A program made the position numbers and the translations under genes. DNA of 64,000 nt from Heliopora coerulea (lineage: Eukaryota > Cnidaria > Anthozoa > Scleralcyonacea > Helioporidae), in contig JASJOG010000096.1 of NCBI GenBank assembly GCA_030142905.1, positions 1,158,501 through 1,222,500 on the forward strand. The letters are read 5' to 3'. Under the pieces are notes generated by a model, which was given only the letters and a program-made list of their open reading frames with translations, did not search any database and was not told where the DNA came from. Below, piece by piece: positions 1 to 12,654 of this stretch (position 1 is the stretch's first letter; each line of letters starts with the position of its first letter).

Positions 1-1300
1 ACTACTTTGTTCGATACTTTCATCGGTAAATAGCTGGAGTCTCTTCACTTTAAATAGCCATGCTGACCACGGACGGACCTTGTTATTTTTTACAGTTTGT
101 ATTAGTATTTTGAAATCTATTATTTTGCAATTTTTTTATTAATAGCAATTTTATTTATTTGTTTAATTATTCATTGATTTTTATACACGGTAACCTTTCA
201 ATCAACGAAGTTTAAGAAAGTTTTAAAATGTACAAAAGATATGCCGCTGCTTTTCACGGTAGTGCGTACTTACACAAATTCAGTTACAAATTTAGATTTA
301 CAAGTTCTTAGAATTTTAACGTAACTAAATAATTTAATTATTTACAAGAAAATGGATGTCATTTCTATGATATCGTTATATATCCTATCCACTAAAATTT
401 TTCATATAACGATAGGTTATTTCACAGACAATCGCAATTTTGACGATGTTTTTAACCTATTACTAGGCTTAGTCAATAATGGCGAACAACATGGCTTGAT
501 GATTGAACGGATTTGGTATTCCAGCTGGAGTTCTATAAGTCGGGACTAAATTCCGTAAACAACTTATTACTCACAGTTGAAACAGTATTTTTTCTAAGAA
601 CAGATATTTTTTGAGAAAGGACTCTTAAATCTGTGCTTTTAAGTAACCTGTTTTTGTGATGTAAACGAAACCGAGATACACGCAATGTTTCCTAATTTTG
701 GGATTTTGATCTTTGACTGATAGAAAACAACTAGTGGCGCCAAAATTTTAGTGATGACTTTCAGGGGACATTTTTAGTAGTGGTCTATTTCATGATGCTC
801 AAATTTTCGGAACAAGGGTACGGTTGTTCTAGTAAAAGGATTCAGTCAATTTAGCTGGAGAGAGGATAGGTTTAGTTTCTTCAATAGTTTTGAGAACGAT
901 GAGGCAAAATATTTCAAGACATAAGTTTAGGGATTTATTTTGAGTTCAACCGAAGTTAAAACTTTGTCGCTACACATTTGCAAGTGCAATGAATTTGTGC
1001 TACGTAATACATGGCAATGACGTTCGTCATAGTAGATCCTAGTGGGTTTCTTACTGTATATTGCTCAGCTCTCAATTTGTTCGTACGTCCTTGCCAACTA
1101 ATGTAACAGTGGCGTCCTTAATATTACCTTCGTCAAACGGGTGGCTTTTTCATTGCCATTGTACAGTAGTTAAAACTAAAACGTACGTCCACGCTTTTCT
1201 TCAGCAGAATGTTGCTGAATAAAAACTACGCAATGACGGAACTAAACTTTTGATAGTTAATTATTCAACGAAATGATGATGAATAGTGGTGGATTCACAT
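1..1300. other. No gene recognised
   Basis: AT-rich sequence with only short open frames and no recognisable motif or exon. Later exons of the minus-strand gene could lie here or beyond the left edge, but none could be identified. Confidence 0.5.
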
Positions 1301-1309
1301 TTATTTTTG

Positions 1310-1630
1310 TTTTAAATTTTTAACACAATTTTACGGAACATCGGCTTGTTGTTGCCCACTCATTGTTTGTAAACAAAACACATCATGAGTGCACTTATCG
1401 TTAAAAAGTAAAAGAAATGATATCTTTGAAATACTTTCTTGCCAAATTTCGTCGCTATTTTGGTATTGTCTAGCACGGTAGCTTCGTTTATTAAAAAAGT
1501 TCTTCTTCCGTCAACATAAAACTGGACACCATTTTGTTTCGCTCGGAGGTCAATAGCCCAGGATATTCCGAGATAGGGGAACTAATCATATTGCTCAAAA
1601 AATATCTGCGAGGTATTTGCTAAACATAAG
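1310..1630 (-). repeat. Dispersed decayed repeat, copy 1
   Basis: This stretch is similar over about 320 bp to 55,848-56,165, same orientation, with many substitutions and small gaps. Shared landmarks include ACATCGGCTTGTTG (ACATTGGCTTGTTG), GCCCACT...TTTGTAAACAAAAC and GAGGTATTTGCTAA (AAAGTATTTGCTAA). Read on the minus strand both copies give related, broken peptide strings (VLDNTKIATKF here, VPDNSKNTTKL there). An old mobile element or processed sequence is likely. Confidence 0.6.
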
Positions 1631-2830
1631 TAACTAGTGGTGAATGCAAACTATATGAGTAACGGCTTCAAAACTGTCTAAACCAGTTAGATTTTAGAGT
1701 TAAAAGGTTGAAAAGATTTGAAAGGCGTACCAACAAGTTGATATGCAGGAACCGGTTATGTCGATCATTTGGTTTTGTAAGGTGACAATTGTCAAGTTGA
1801 GTTTTCGTAAACGACAAGTCAATATTTGTATCGGCATTCATTCTAGTGCACTCCAACAAGGTTGTTCCAAGCACTGGGAAAAGTTTAGTAATACAATTTT
1901 GGTAGTCCTTTTTTGATTAATATAATTCTACTTCCTTTTTCTATTCTGTGAATGGCGGGCTTATAGTTGGTATTTCTGTGGAATCCTTCAGGATTTATGT
2001 CTCCGATGTTTGTGATCAAAGTCTAAGATTCCCAGCTAACGCATGACCTAAATTTTAATTTACATTTACGGAAACTACCGTGTTGTTAACTCTCGACCTC
2101 ATTCTGGTCACATATCAATCCAATATCCACTGGCAACATCCGATTTCCCAGGATGTGCCGTAAATGCTTGTAGGAAATCAAATCAGAGGATTGTTTCGCG
2201 TTGGTTAGCATATCAACTGTAAAAGTTTGAAAATTATTTCGGTTTTCGACTGCTTATCACCTTTCCGATATATTCAACAATCAACACTACCCCCACCTCA
2301 TACCAACTCATTGACAGGTACTATATCTTTCTGGACTAGCCAACTTTTTAATGCAAAACGAATTCTACCTGCAAGAAAGGTTAGGCACCATTACTTTCCT
2401 TCAACGTTAGATTCTTATTGAAAAGCGTCCGTCAAAGACCATCAGTGGCAAAGAAATTTTATACCCCATTTACGAAACAATAAGAATAAACAATTGTCTA
2501 TTAATAATTCTTAAGTCTTGGTTATCTTAATGCACAAGTATTACTGCTAGCTTTTCACCCATAGCTGTACGTTTGACGACGACCTAAAGACAGACGAAGT
2601 TTCAAAAACGTAGACGCTTTTCAGAATTACCGTTGTAGTACTTACTTATTAGACAACAGATTTCGGTATAAATAACCCATACCGCGATCAAAACCCCATA
2701 TGCTACCAATACTCACACGTCCAAATAACTCATGATGAAGTGGTAAATAGGTACCGTACACCAACACACAAATGCAAAAAGCCAGAAACAATCTACAACT
2801 GTTACTGTAAGTAGCCTTGGTTTCTCTTAC

Positions 2831-2922
2831 CATGTTATGGTATTTCTTACTGTTCCAAACAAAATGAGTGCAGTTCCAACAACAAAAATTGTCTTTTTAA
2901 TGGCACCGATGATTGAACCACG
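2831..2922 (-). CDS. Transmembrane exon, possibly FAXDC2-like
   Basis: The acceptor is ttttatttgccag and the donor ACATG then GTAAGA. It codes RGSIIGAIKK, then a hydrophobic helix TIFVVGTALILFGTV, then RNTIT plus two bases of the next codon. The pattern KK-hydrophobic-GTALIL...N(S/T) resembles the first membrane segment of fatty acid hydroxylase domain-containing protein 2 (FAXDC2, sterol desaturase family), from memory. The diagnostic histidine boxes would be in later exons beyond the left edge. The identity is tentative; the exon itself is moderately supported. Confidence 0.45.
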
Positions 2923-3099
2923 CTGGCAAATAAAATCAACAAAGTTATTTTTGTCATTTTCATCTGTTCTAAAACTTCAGTTTGAGTTTATAGATTCGAT
3001 AAATAATATTTGTTGAATTAGGTTTTCAACACAGCGGCTTTATGACCTGTTACCTGTACATGAAAATCTTAGAGGTCAAATTCTGTTACCAGCAGCTAG

Positions 3100-3800
3100 T
3101 CCAAAGCAAGTTGTATGTACATTTTGAACTGAACTAACTTACCACAAAATAGCATATATAAATGGACACTAGCCATGATGAGATGATCTAGGGAGTGGCG
3201 CCCCTGCCTTGCCAGCTGGGTAGACAGGTGGCCGAAAGCCTCAGCTTGCCTTAATTGGCTGGCAGCTGCAAGTATACTACCTTCAGGTGTTAGCAAACCT
3301 GCCCTGTCAGCCCAAGGACTAGAAGAAAATCTGTACAGCAGGCTGATGCCCCTGACCTTAGTTGGTTGAGGATAAACCAGCCTTAAACGCTGAAACAGAT
3401 CTGCACTAGTCTAAGAATAAAACAATATTCAGACTTAACCCTTGCAGTGGCACGCCTAAACTGACCTTAACTGGTTGGAAGTGCAACAGTGTACTGTTAA
3501 GGTCAAACTGGATATACGCATCGGGGAGTACTTTCAGGGACTTTAGAGGGCTGTATATCCCTTACTCCTTCCTGACTGGATAAGTTGGGCGAGTAAGGGC
3601 TGGCCGGTGGGTGTTTCTTAAAATCCATTTTAATGGTAAAATTTCCTTTCCCCACAAGCTCCCTGAAATGTGCAATGTCTGTTGCGGCCTTACCTGGCGG
3701 GATGCTGGCAGCCCGTAGACGGCTGAGACCCCTTCCACTGTCCTTAGTTGGGTGGTGTGCGAGTTGTAATAATAATAATAATAACAATAATAATAATTAG
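3100..3800. repeat. GC-richer repeat block with (TAA)n before a LINE
   Basis: This block is distinctly GC-richer than its surroundings and ends in an ATA/TAA microsatellite at about 3,769-3,800, directly against the reverse transcriptase fragment. It holds duplicated phrases such as TGACCTTA(G/A)(T/C)TGGTTG at about 3,354 and 3,464. It is probably retroelement-derived. The short open frames in it are not credible genes. Confidence 0.4.
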
Positions 3801-5057
3801 AGAGCAAATGGTTTACATAAAGTGTCGTAAAGTACCGAATTGGAAGGGGGCTGGGCCAGATGGTGTTCAAGGGTATTGGTTAAAAAAGTTTACATCTCTT
3901 CACGGTAAAATATCAGTTGAACTCAATGATACATTAAATAGTGTGAAACCAATACCAAGTTGGATGACTTACGAGAAGACTGTGCTATGTTTGAAAGATC
4001 CGGAAAAAGGGAATGCTGTGGACAACTTTCGGCCAATATCGTGTCTACCACATATGTGGAAATTAATGACAGGGATTATAGCCGAGAGTATGTACACATT
4101 AATGGACACTGAAAACATACTTCCCGAAGAGCAAAACGGATGCAGACGGAGGAGCAGAGGTACACAGGATCAGTTGCTGATAGATAAGGCAATACTTCGA
4201 GACTGCAAGAGGAGACATAAGAAGTTGGCCATGGCGTGGGTGGATTACCGGAAGGCTTATGACCTTGTACCCTACAGTTGGATATTGGAGTGTATGAGGA
4301 TATTTGGAATTGGTGAGAATGTAACCGAATTCATGAAGAGAAGTATGGCAACATGGAAAACACAACTAAGCTCTGCAGGGACAGTGCTAGAAGAGGTGAA
4401 TATAAAAAGAGGAATTTTTCAGGGGATAGTCTTTCACCTCTTCTTTTCGTCTTACGCATGATACCGCTTACACTACTGCCGACAAAAACTGGAATGGGAT
4501 GTGAATGGTGTGAGAAAAAGCTGAAAATCAACCATTTGCTTTTCATGGATGATATCAAGCTGTTTGGCAAGAGTCAGAATCAAATTGATTCACTGGTGAA
4601 TACAGTGTATCTTTTTAGTAGTGATATATGTATGGAGTTTGGCATTGGGAATTGTGGCGTATTCGTGATGCAAAGAGGGAAGGTGATTGCAATTGATGGG
4701 ATAGAGCTACTTGATGGACAGGTGATGAAGGACATAGAAGAGAATGGTTACAAATACTTTGGGATTTTGGAGAAGGACAAAATTAAGGAGGTTGAAATGA
4801 AGGAAGCATTTACAACTGAGTACTACACGAGATTGAGGCTGGTGTTGGACTCGAAATTGAATAGCAGGAACAAAATCATTGCGATAAACACATGGGCTGT
4901 TGCAGTTTTACGATATGGAGCGGGTATACTGACGTGGACACAGGATGAGGTCAAAAAATTGGACAGGAAAACCAGGAAGAGAATGATGATGTCTGCTAGG
5001 AATAGAAACTCCCAGGGAAATACTCAGATTTTAATTTGGCTTCCAATGAGGATTTAA
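3800..5057 (+). pseudogene. LINE-type reverse transcriptase fragment, frameshifted
   Basis: A non-LTR retrotransposon reverse transcriptase, truncated at both ends. Visible in order: [27 protein letters not shown], motif [10 protein letters not shown], motif B RGIFQG, motif C FMDDIKLFG, KYFGILE, and a thumb region with RYGAGI and KLDRKTRK. At about 4,421 the frame slips by one base between the Q-G and D-S codons, so motif C is read in the next frame. No endonuclease domain or 3' tail is present. The element sits in the long intron of the left-edge gene, on the opposite strand, and is presumably inactive. A second copy of the family is at 58.2 kb. Confidence 0.85.
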
Positions 5058-5059
5058 AG

Positions 5060-6450
5060 CAACATTTTCCCTTTAATGGTAAGATCTATTAAACTTTATA
5101 TGGTTTGTAGAAGCACTGAACCAAACATCAGGAGCAGTGCTCATTTTGAAGGAAACCATCAGCTGGAGAGGTTTGCTTAAAATGTTTTCCTTTCATGGAA
5201 ATTTCTCCACCTGGTCCTTTTCATGAAAGTTTCTTTTTTCTTTAGTTAAATTAACAATTTGCTTGTAATCCACTTTTTTAACACATTTAAGATTTCCCAA
5301 AGACTTAAGTGGCTTGAAACAATCTCACAATGAATATTAAAGTTTAGCATTATAATAATTCATAAGACAGGGCTATCTTATGAATTATTACATTGCTATG
5401 GCTCCAAAAAATCAAGACTTTACACAGGGGTCAAATTTAAAATGTTCAGTCCAAGAACAAAAATGTCCCATGATATTTCCTCAAGATTTGGGCATCCTGG
5501 GACATATTTGTTTTACCTAAGCCAAACATTTGTGACCTTAAAGAGTAGGCATCCAACCATGTCCAATGTATAAAATTTGAAAAGGTGCAGTAGCCACAAA
5601 GGGAGATTAATGTAACATTTTAAAGTATACAGTGTTAGAAAATCTAGGGTTGCTTACTGGATGAAGTTCATAATACTTGAATGATACAACAGAGTTCAAC
5701 AAACAGTAAATTCAGCAATAGCATGAAGGAGGATGGATGAGGGGACAGTTGCCCTCATAAGAAAATTTTTAATCCCCAGTTTTACCTCAGTTTTTTCATA
5801 ATGAAAGACTTTGAATAAGATTCATATCTTAGTCAATATTTATGTACAGTAAACACATTCTGAGTGGAAAATATTACAGTGTGATATTTTACAAATGTCA
5901 TGGAAGCTGAAAATTCCATTATCCTCGTAGTTTTTAAATTTTGCCCCAACTTTAGGATACTTTCTTAAAGAATTTGTCCCCTCAGAAATTTTATTATTCC
6001 TTGTTTGCCCCTCCACAAACTAGGTTGTCTGTTATCACCACAGTATAGATTCTATTTTCAATGATATACTGTATGTAATCATTACATACAGAGGTAAGTT
6101 TATTAGTTATGTTGATTAATCTCAATGAAGTCAGTTGTAGCCTAGAACTGGCTGCAGAGTTAATAACAAAGTTTTCCTATTGGCAGACTTTTGCTATCAA
6201 TTGTCAGCCATATCCAAAACTAAATTTGACTTTTGGTTTATGGTTGTTATTGGGGTTTTTAATTCATTGATTTATGGTTATTCTATCAATATTATGCTGG
6301 GCTTTAATACATGTACTGTACAAACCAGATACTACAGTTCACTTCTGTTCAGCAATAAAATCTTTTACTACCAGTAAACCTTTTACTAAATCTCTCCCAT
6401 GTAAACAACAACTGACCCAATAACACAAGTTTTATTCTATATACGTTACT
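5060..6450. other. Intronic sequence, no gene seen
   Basis: AT-rich sequence between the LINE fragment and the start exon at 6.5 kb. It contains the hairpin at 5,353-5,390 and a short palindrome at about 6,069-6,091 (CTGTATGTAATCATTACATACAG region). Nothing else was recognised. Confidence 0.5.
5353..5390. repeat. Short perfect inverted repeat
   Basis: Arms TAATAATTCATAAGA and TCTTATGAATTATTA are exact complements separated by 8 bp. No element boundary was seen around it. Confidence 0.8.
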
Positions 6451-6454
6451 GTAC

Positions 6455-6517
6455 CTGTGGTACATCACTGATAGGAGGGCTTTTCGCCATTGGTTGGCAG
6501 GAAGTGGATGCCATAAT
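6455..6517 (-). CDS. Start exon of a left-edge membrane-protein gene
   Basis: A 63-nt exon bounded by ttattttacag and CACAG then GTACAG. The ATG at 6,512-6,514 opens MASTSCQPMAKSPPISDVPQ in phase 0. It joins in frame to the transmembrane exon at 2,831-2,922. The protein would have a short polar Ser/Pro-rich N-terminus before a membrane helix. Support is splice signals, phase agreement and the absence of stops; no conserved motif lies in this exon. The intron between the two exons contains the LINE reverse transcriptase at 3.8-5.1 kb. Confidence 0.45.
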
Positions 6518-6889
6518 CTGTAAAATAAACAGCATAATTTGTTAGTAAGTGCACATGCTTTCCATGCAATTTTAAATTCAACATCAAAAATATCTACAGT
6601 TGCTAAACATGGAAGACAGGAGGTCAATACTGATCTAAGACTACTTTGTCATTGAAATTTTCGACTTTGACCTAAACTGAAAGTCAAAATAAAAATAGGA
6701 CTAATTATCTGTTCCTGATCATCATCTAAAAGCAAACCACAGACTGCTATTACACTATGAGGTACAGAGTACACAATGACAAACATTCATCAAACTTAAA
6801 CCCCTATTTTGGAAAAATATTTTCTTGTTCTCTCACTATAATTATAATGAATTGATCAATTGAACCATTAATGTCATGATGGCAGCTTA

Positions 6890-7490
6890 TGGTAGGTGGT
6901 CAATCCACTGACCAGTAACCTCTGAATGACTACTGAGGTGGTCTAACTGTTGGGTACACGTACAAGTATTATTAATATTAACTTTGTCATGGCTGTTGAG
7001 GTGCTTCAAGAATTCTCCTTTAACATTTGATGAAATGTGGCAAGGTAAGACCATTCACTGACCAGTAATTTTGCAATGACTGCTGATGTGCTCTAACCAT
7101 TAACCAGAAAAATTTTAATGACAGTTGAGGTGCTCAAACCACTGAACCATATCCTTCTGATGCCAAATGAAGTGGTCCAACCATTGACTAGAAACTTTGA
7201 ACAGTATGTCTGTTGTTGTGCTCTAACCATTCATGAGAATCACTGATATGACTACTGATGTGCTCAAAGCACTGACTACAAGTGACTTTGTGATTACCAC
7301 TAAAGCATCAAAATCCCTGATCATCAACCTTCCAATGACTATGGCAGTGCTCTAATCATTAAAAGCATAATAATCTAATAATTGCTAAGGTAGTGACAGT
7401 CTAAACATTGACCTGAAAGTGTTTGAAGACTGTTGGGTGGCTTTAACTGTTAACCAGTAATTTTCTTATAACCACTGACTTGCTCTAACA
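6890..7490. repeat. Decayed tandem repeat, ~42-48 bp unit
   Basis: About a dozen diverged units share the cores TGACCAGTAA, CAATGACTGCTGA and GGTGCTCTAACCATT, each spaced roughly 42-48 bp. Unit boundaries drift by substitutions and small indels, so the array is old. On the reverse strand each unit contains AATGGTTAGAGCAC, which resembles a tRNA A-box/D-arm; this may be coincidence. No reading frame survives. Confidence 0.75.
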
Positions 7491-7499
7491 TCTACATGT

Positions 7500-10400
7500 A
7501 ACATCTCTAGTGATAGATTTTAGAGCTTGTGCTCTTTTGCTAGTGCATTTGAGGCCATTCATCAAAGTATTTATTTACTGTTTACCCTTTTACTTCTGGC
7601 AGGCAACTGCAGACCACAAAAAGACCATATTTATTTTTGCAGCCAAATGAACAAGAAGTTTGTAGCTCATTTAGGAATTAGGATATATTTTTTGGCACTT
7701 ATACTTAGTCTACAAGTTTCCTAGTTTGCTAATTCAGCTGTAATAGAAATGGTTGAAAATTCACACTATAACAATTACTGTCCTATAGTGGGAGATTTAG
7801 ACATTGCAAGCAGCAGAGTTGTGCTTAAAGTGAAGTGGCTTCCCACATCTGACTAATGGATTTGAGATATTGGGATTCCACTGCACTGTAAGACCTTGGA
7901 TAGATAAAACTGAGGAAACACTCTTTTTGTCCATAACGCTGATAAATTTATAACCAATAACTCACTTAAAGTATGAAATTATCCACAACCTGCACAAGTG
8001 GTGATGAACACCATCCCAAGTATATAAAATTAATATTCATTTACTTCAATAATGTCAGTGATGGTCAAATAAGGTTATTTTTAACATTACCCCCAAGGAT
8101 CATTCAATATTACTACAGTCCAGAACAGGCCATCTTAAATACCTGTACATGTATTAGCTTGACTGACTTTGGTGAAGGCCATTAAATCACCTACATGAAG
8201 GAAATGTAAACTGCATGCACCAACAACAGGATGTGACCATGATGACTGTGGCAAAACTGTCTGCAAACTACACCATTACTGCAACCAATTTGCAAGGTAC
8301 ATGTACATGTAAGGTGTAAGGTAAAAACCTTATAAATGCACATTAGCCACTTCAACAAAGCTGGTTTTTAAGTGGGTATGAACTAAGTTTCCTTTACTTT
8401 AAAAACAATAAATAATACCATATACAAATAAAATTATTATTACTTACATAGCTCTACTTACATAAACTTAAATGTAATCTAAAATTTTACTTATCGCCCA
8501 TCAGGTTGGTTAAAAGAAATCCTGTTGTTGTATAAAGATAAGGATTTACTATTTCTAGCATGCTCAGAGAACTAGTTCCAGATTTTTGGTTCACTAACAC
8601 TATTGGTCTTTTTAACATATTCAGTTCTCTGACAGGGCAGGAAAAGCACGGAATGAAATCCTCACAGATCACAACAATGAATGCAATTCAAATGTAGGAA
8701 AATTCCTGAGAGTTTTAATATCATATTATGAAGAACCTTGTGTGTACCATCCATGGTCTTATCACATCCACTGAACCCAACAAATCAAAACTTTTCCTGA
8801 GGAAAAATGCTTCCAGAATTCTGAGCAGTTTTGTATGCATTTACTCTACAGCATTCATGTCAGTCCAGAAATACTACCATAATATATCATTCACGGCTGC
8901 CACCCAGATGGCATGTACATGAATGTCCTTCAATAAAAATAGTGTCAGTTTAGAAACATTGAGTTCGACTAAAATTTGAGTGCTGTCTTTGCACTGTAGC
9001 ACATGTAACTCCAAGTTCTCACATATAATATGAGAATCAAGCACTGTATTCATAACATTGATGGAGAACTGACAGATTGAGGCTACCAAAAAGATGGCAC
9101 ATACTGTACATGCACCAATCAAACAAGGATCCATCCCAACCTAACCTTTGCTCTTTATCTCAGTTTCAGCAGCTTGATAATTTGAACATCTCACAGTAAA
9201 TCAGGTTACCTGATGGTTTGACCCTCATCTGGGGCTACAGTAAGAAACATTTTCCAGAAATCTGAACTGGACCTACTGGCTACTCAGTGATTTCAGCGGC
9301 TTATCAATTCATTTATCAGAATATTATGTGAATGATTCTTGACAAGGTCTGTGAAGACACTTCAGTTTCCTCAGTTGTGATATGGAGACAAAATTACAGG
9401 AATAACCTACTGCAGTATAATTATTATACATAAACTTATGCAGTACCTGATAGTGTATTATTTGTAAATACATCAATTAAACCAAGAACACACCATTATG
9501 TTTTCCATGTTATGTTGCTTGTATTCATATAATGTGAAGCTTTCAAAGTGGTTTACATCAAAAATTGAACAGTATTCTTTGCTTAATAAAATTATCTGAG
9601 AAAATAATTACAGGAAGCATGAATGACATGCAAGAAAATAGATAAATTAAAGCAACAATCATTGAAAACAAAATTTTTAGCTGGTGGCCCACACATGGTT
9701 TAATGTGGTTGATAAAGTTTAAATACTTGAATACACATGATTATTCATCGATTTTGTCATGCACATGTAACTATAATATTATATTTCAGTTTGTCAAGCT
9801 TGGCAACTGTATCAGCTCACTGTATAAGACAAAAAGCAACCACCACTTGGGCCAGCTCTTTTCCATATAATCTAAGTCTTAATTTAATTACTGAGAGGAG
9901 GACTCTGCAGGGATACAATTAAAACAGGAAAAACAACAGGATTTCTTTAAAATTTTCATGCTGTGCATCTGGAGTTTTTCCCATTATTTTTCATTTGAAT
10001 TATGCTTTGGAAATTAAGTACAAGCCCCTAATCTGTAATCTGGAATGTGCTGAGTTCTGTAAGTGTGTAAACCTCAGTGATTGGGTTGCCCATCTGAGGG
10101 AAAAGAAAAGGAGAACTTTCATGGGAAATTTGAAACAGTAATCATGCTGACCAGTAGGTTTTAATTAACAGTACTATGATAACTTTTGTTGCAAATGCAA
10201 AAATGAAGAAATTATCATGCCAACAGGAACCTGATAAAAGTCCACCACTTTATACAATATTAAGATTTTCTACATGATTGAGCTTGTTTTATACAAGCTT
10301 TTTATGCAAAACATGTTATAGCATAACTTTTTATAAAGGTAGCATATGCCATGTTATCATGATCAGATGAGGAAATGAAACCAGCCAAGTTACTACACAG

Positions 10401-10720
10401 ATGCTTCACTTTATGTCAATATAACTGCAGTAAGAGTACAAAATGGTGAATGTGTGATAATATTTGCTTATGAAGTGTATCAAAGATACAGTTAAGGTTA
10501 AATATTACAAGAATAAAAATATGAGAGTGTTTCTGACTTTGAATCAAGTTGAAAACCTTCTGCTATTTGTTCTTTTAACATTTTAATATAACCTTTATAG
10601 CCAATATCTTTAATAAAAAAATGTAAGAGGAATCATGAAGCAGCAAACTCACCAGGAAAATGACAGGTACTGTATTGCACAAAACCAAAGTACCTTTCAA
10701 AAATTATTTATTAACCCATT
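7500..10720. other. Gene-free AT-rich stretch
   Basis: No exon, domain or transposon terminus was recognised. Words of the ACATGTAC type recur. Short open frames here lack support. Confidence 0.5.
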
Positions 10721-10730
10721 ATGAGACAGG

Positions 10731-10790
10731 CACACACACACACACACACACAATCAAACGCACACACACCCACACACCCACCCAGTCAGC
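10731..10790. repeat. (CA)n microsatellite
   Basis: A pure CA run at 10,731-10,752 is followed by an interrupted CACACACCCA tract to about 10,782. Confidence 0.9.
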
Positions 10791-10799
10791 CCCACTCAC

Positions 10800-11970
10800 A
10801 CTAATAGAAAAATACTGAAGTGCACCATTGCCCCTTAATGCACCAACCCTAATTCAGGCTGAAAAATAAAGTTTCAAATTTAAGAGCATATATGTGCAAC
10901 TAGCTTCTTGCCACTAGAAAATGGTAATCCAATGGTACAGTATACAGTGCTGAATAGATAAACATGTATTGTGACAAAAATTTCACCTACAGTGGCACTA
11001 GTTAATAAACACCACATCTATTCCACATAATTTTTTTCAAAAAATTGTCATTAAAAGTTGTCAGGGGTCAAAACAACCTTTAAATGTTCCCAAGCCTGTT
11101 GGCTCATGTAACTAAATACTACAGCGTACATGTACTTGGTCCATCATTCAGTAAAGTTATTAATCCAGTCTTGAACATTAATCATCTCCCTTTTGAGCTG
11201 CAACAACGTTTTAAATTTCTTTATGTAATTTGATGACAACACATTTAGGCGTAGATTCTACATTCTTTGCTGAAATCCTATCAACTACATTTGATGGTAC
11301 ATTGCGATGTAATATTCACACAGTGCAATTCGCTTTTGGTCGATTTATTTCACTATTTATTACAGAAGCCATGCAAAAGCCTAGAAGTAGACGAGTGGCA
11401 ACAGCTTCATTTGTAATTAATCCTCTTAAAATGCTTCAAGTTCACAAATAATAATGATGTGGTAAACCCTACTGTGTCAAAAAATTTTACAGATAACGTG
11501 CATAACTTCACACCACGGACGATAATGTAGTTTAGTCTGTAACATTCATCTAATAAATGGACCTGAAAGGTTACTTAGTCATTTTAACCTTCCATTTGTT
11601 TTAACATTTTCTGGTTCCGTTCCAAAAATTTTATGCAAAATAATAAATAAATGTTCCTCGTAAGGAATCACAACCTTATATGACGAAACGTAAGAAATCA
11701 ACGCAACGTCAATATTGAAGAGACAAGCTATTGTGGTAGCCTGTTTTTACCCAACTATTCCCTTTAGTTTTCTGTTTCGGCTATTTCATCCTCGTTCGTA
11801 CACTATAGTTGTACTTCTATCTTCATTCTTCAAAGTCAAAAACAGCAAGTGCAAGATTTAAGTTTTGGACAAGAGCAACAGCTGTCGAAAGACATGTCAT
11901 CCCATAAATGTCCGACGGGTACAAAATCGAAGACTGAAACATCGCTCTTAGAGAAGAACAACACAGTTTG
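10800..11970. other. No gene recognised
   Basis: AT-rich sequence left of the putative 12-kb promoter. An open frame at 11,230-11,451 has no recognisable similarity and no splice or motif support. Confidence 0.4.
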
Positions 11971-11978
11971 TTCCTTAC

Positions 11979-12100
11979 CTCGGGAGACCTTGGTTTGTAA
12001 AGATTCACTGGGTTTATTTCGTTTAATTCTTAGACCTTGCCAGCGTTTCTTCCCCGAAGGTGGTTTACTGTTTTAATAAGCTCGCGATACGACGTAATGT
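11979..12100 (-). promoter_or_regulatory. Possible untranslated first exon and promoter of the left-edge gene
   Basis: On the minus strand a strong donor (CTCCCGAG then GTAAGG) ends at 11,979 in a stretch with more CG dinucleotides than its surroundings. It faces the acceptor at 6,518, directly before the start-codon exon. The exon's 5' limit is not visible. Evidence is the splice site and base composition only. Confidence 0.25.
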
Positions 12101-12654
12101 ATTATCACGTGACGAAATTAGCATCTCTCTTGTCCTGTCTCGTCGATAACGTCATCAAGGTTAACCATAAGTTTTAGGACGAATTTCTTGATTTTGTCGA
12201 CGAATTTTGAAAGAAACATTGACAAATTGTTAAATATAATATTCATTACCTTAATAAAAATATCAAGTCTTATTTGAAATAAAATTTTATTCACATTTAT
12301 TTCAAGATGTATTGAAGATTTCAAATGACGCATTTCCGGCACATGCGCATGTCGGAAATAGCTACCCCATGTAATTTGAGGACCAGGCGTGGGAAAAGAG
12401 AAGGCGTGCCAAGGGTGTTGTGTGTGTATGTACAATGGCAAAATTATAACTGGACAAGAGGATGAAGTGATGGCAACATATAGTCTTAACTTCTGATCAC
12501 AACACGCTTTCGCAACGCTGGGCTAAATGGACCAAGTTGGTCGACTATTTTATCCGTGTATGAGGAGTGGCGGAAGAGACAAAAAGCCATAACCAGCCGA
12601 CAACTTTAGAAAGAATAAACAAAAACATTCCGAAAAAGGCAGTGATCCTGAAAA

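Noticed and set aside
2712..2808. A hydrophobic minus-strand stretch (LFLAFCICVLVYGTYLP) considered as the next exon of the left-edge gene
   Set aside because: It would need an intron of only about 26 bp after the donor at 2,830, too short to be spliced.
8728..9134. Short open frames on both strands
   Set aside because: Length expected by chance in AT-rich DNA; no motif, splice or repeat support.
12118..12441. 107-codon minus-strand open frame near the putative promoter
   Set aside because: Low-complexity, AT-driven residues, no recognisable similarity or exon borders.
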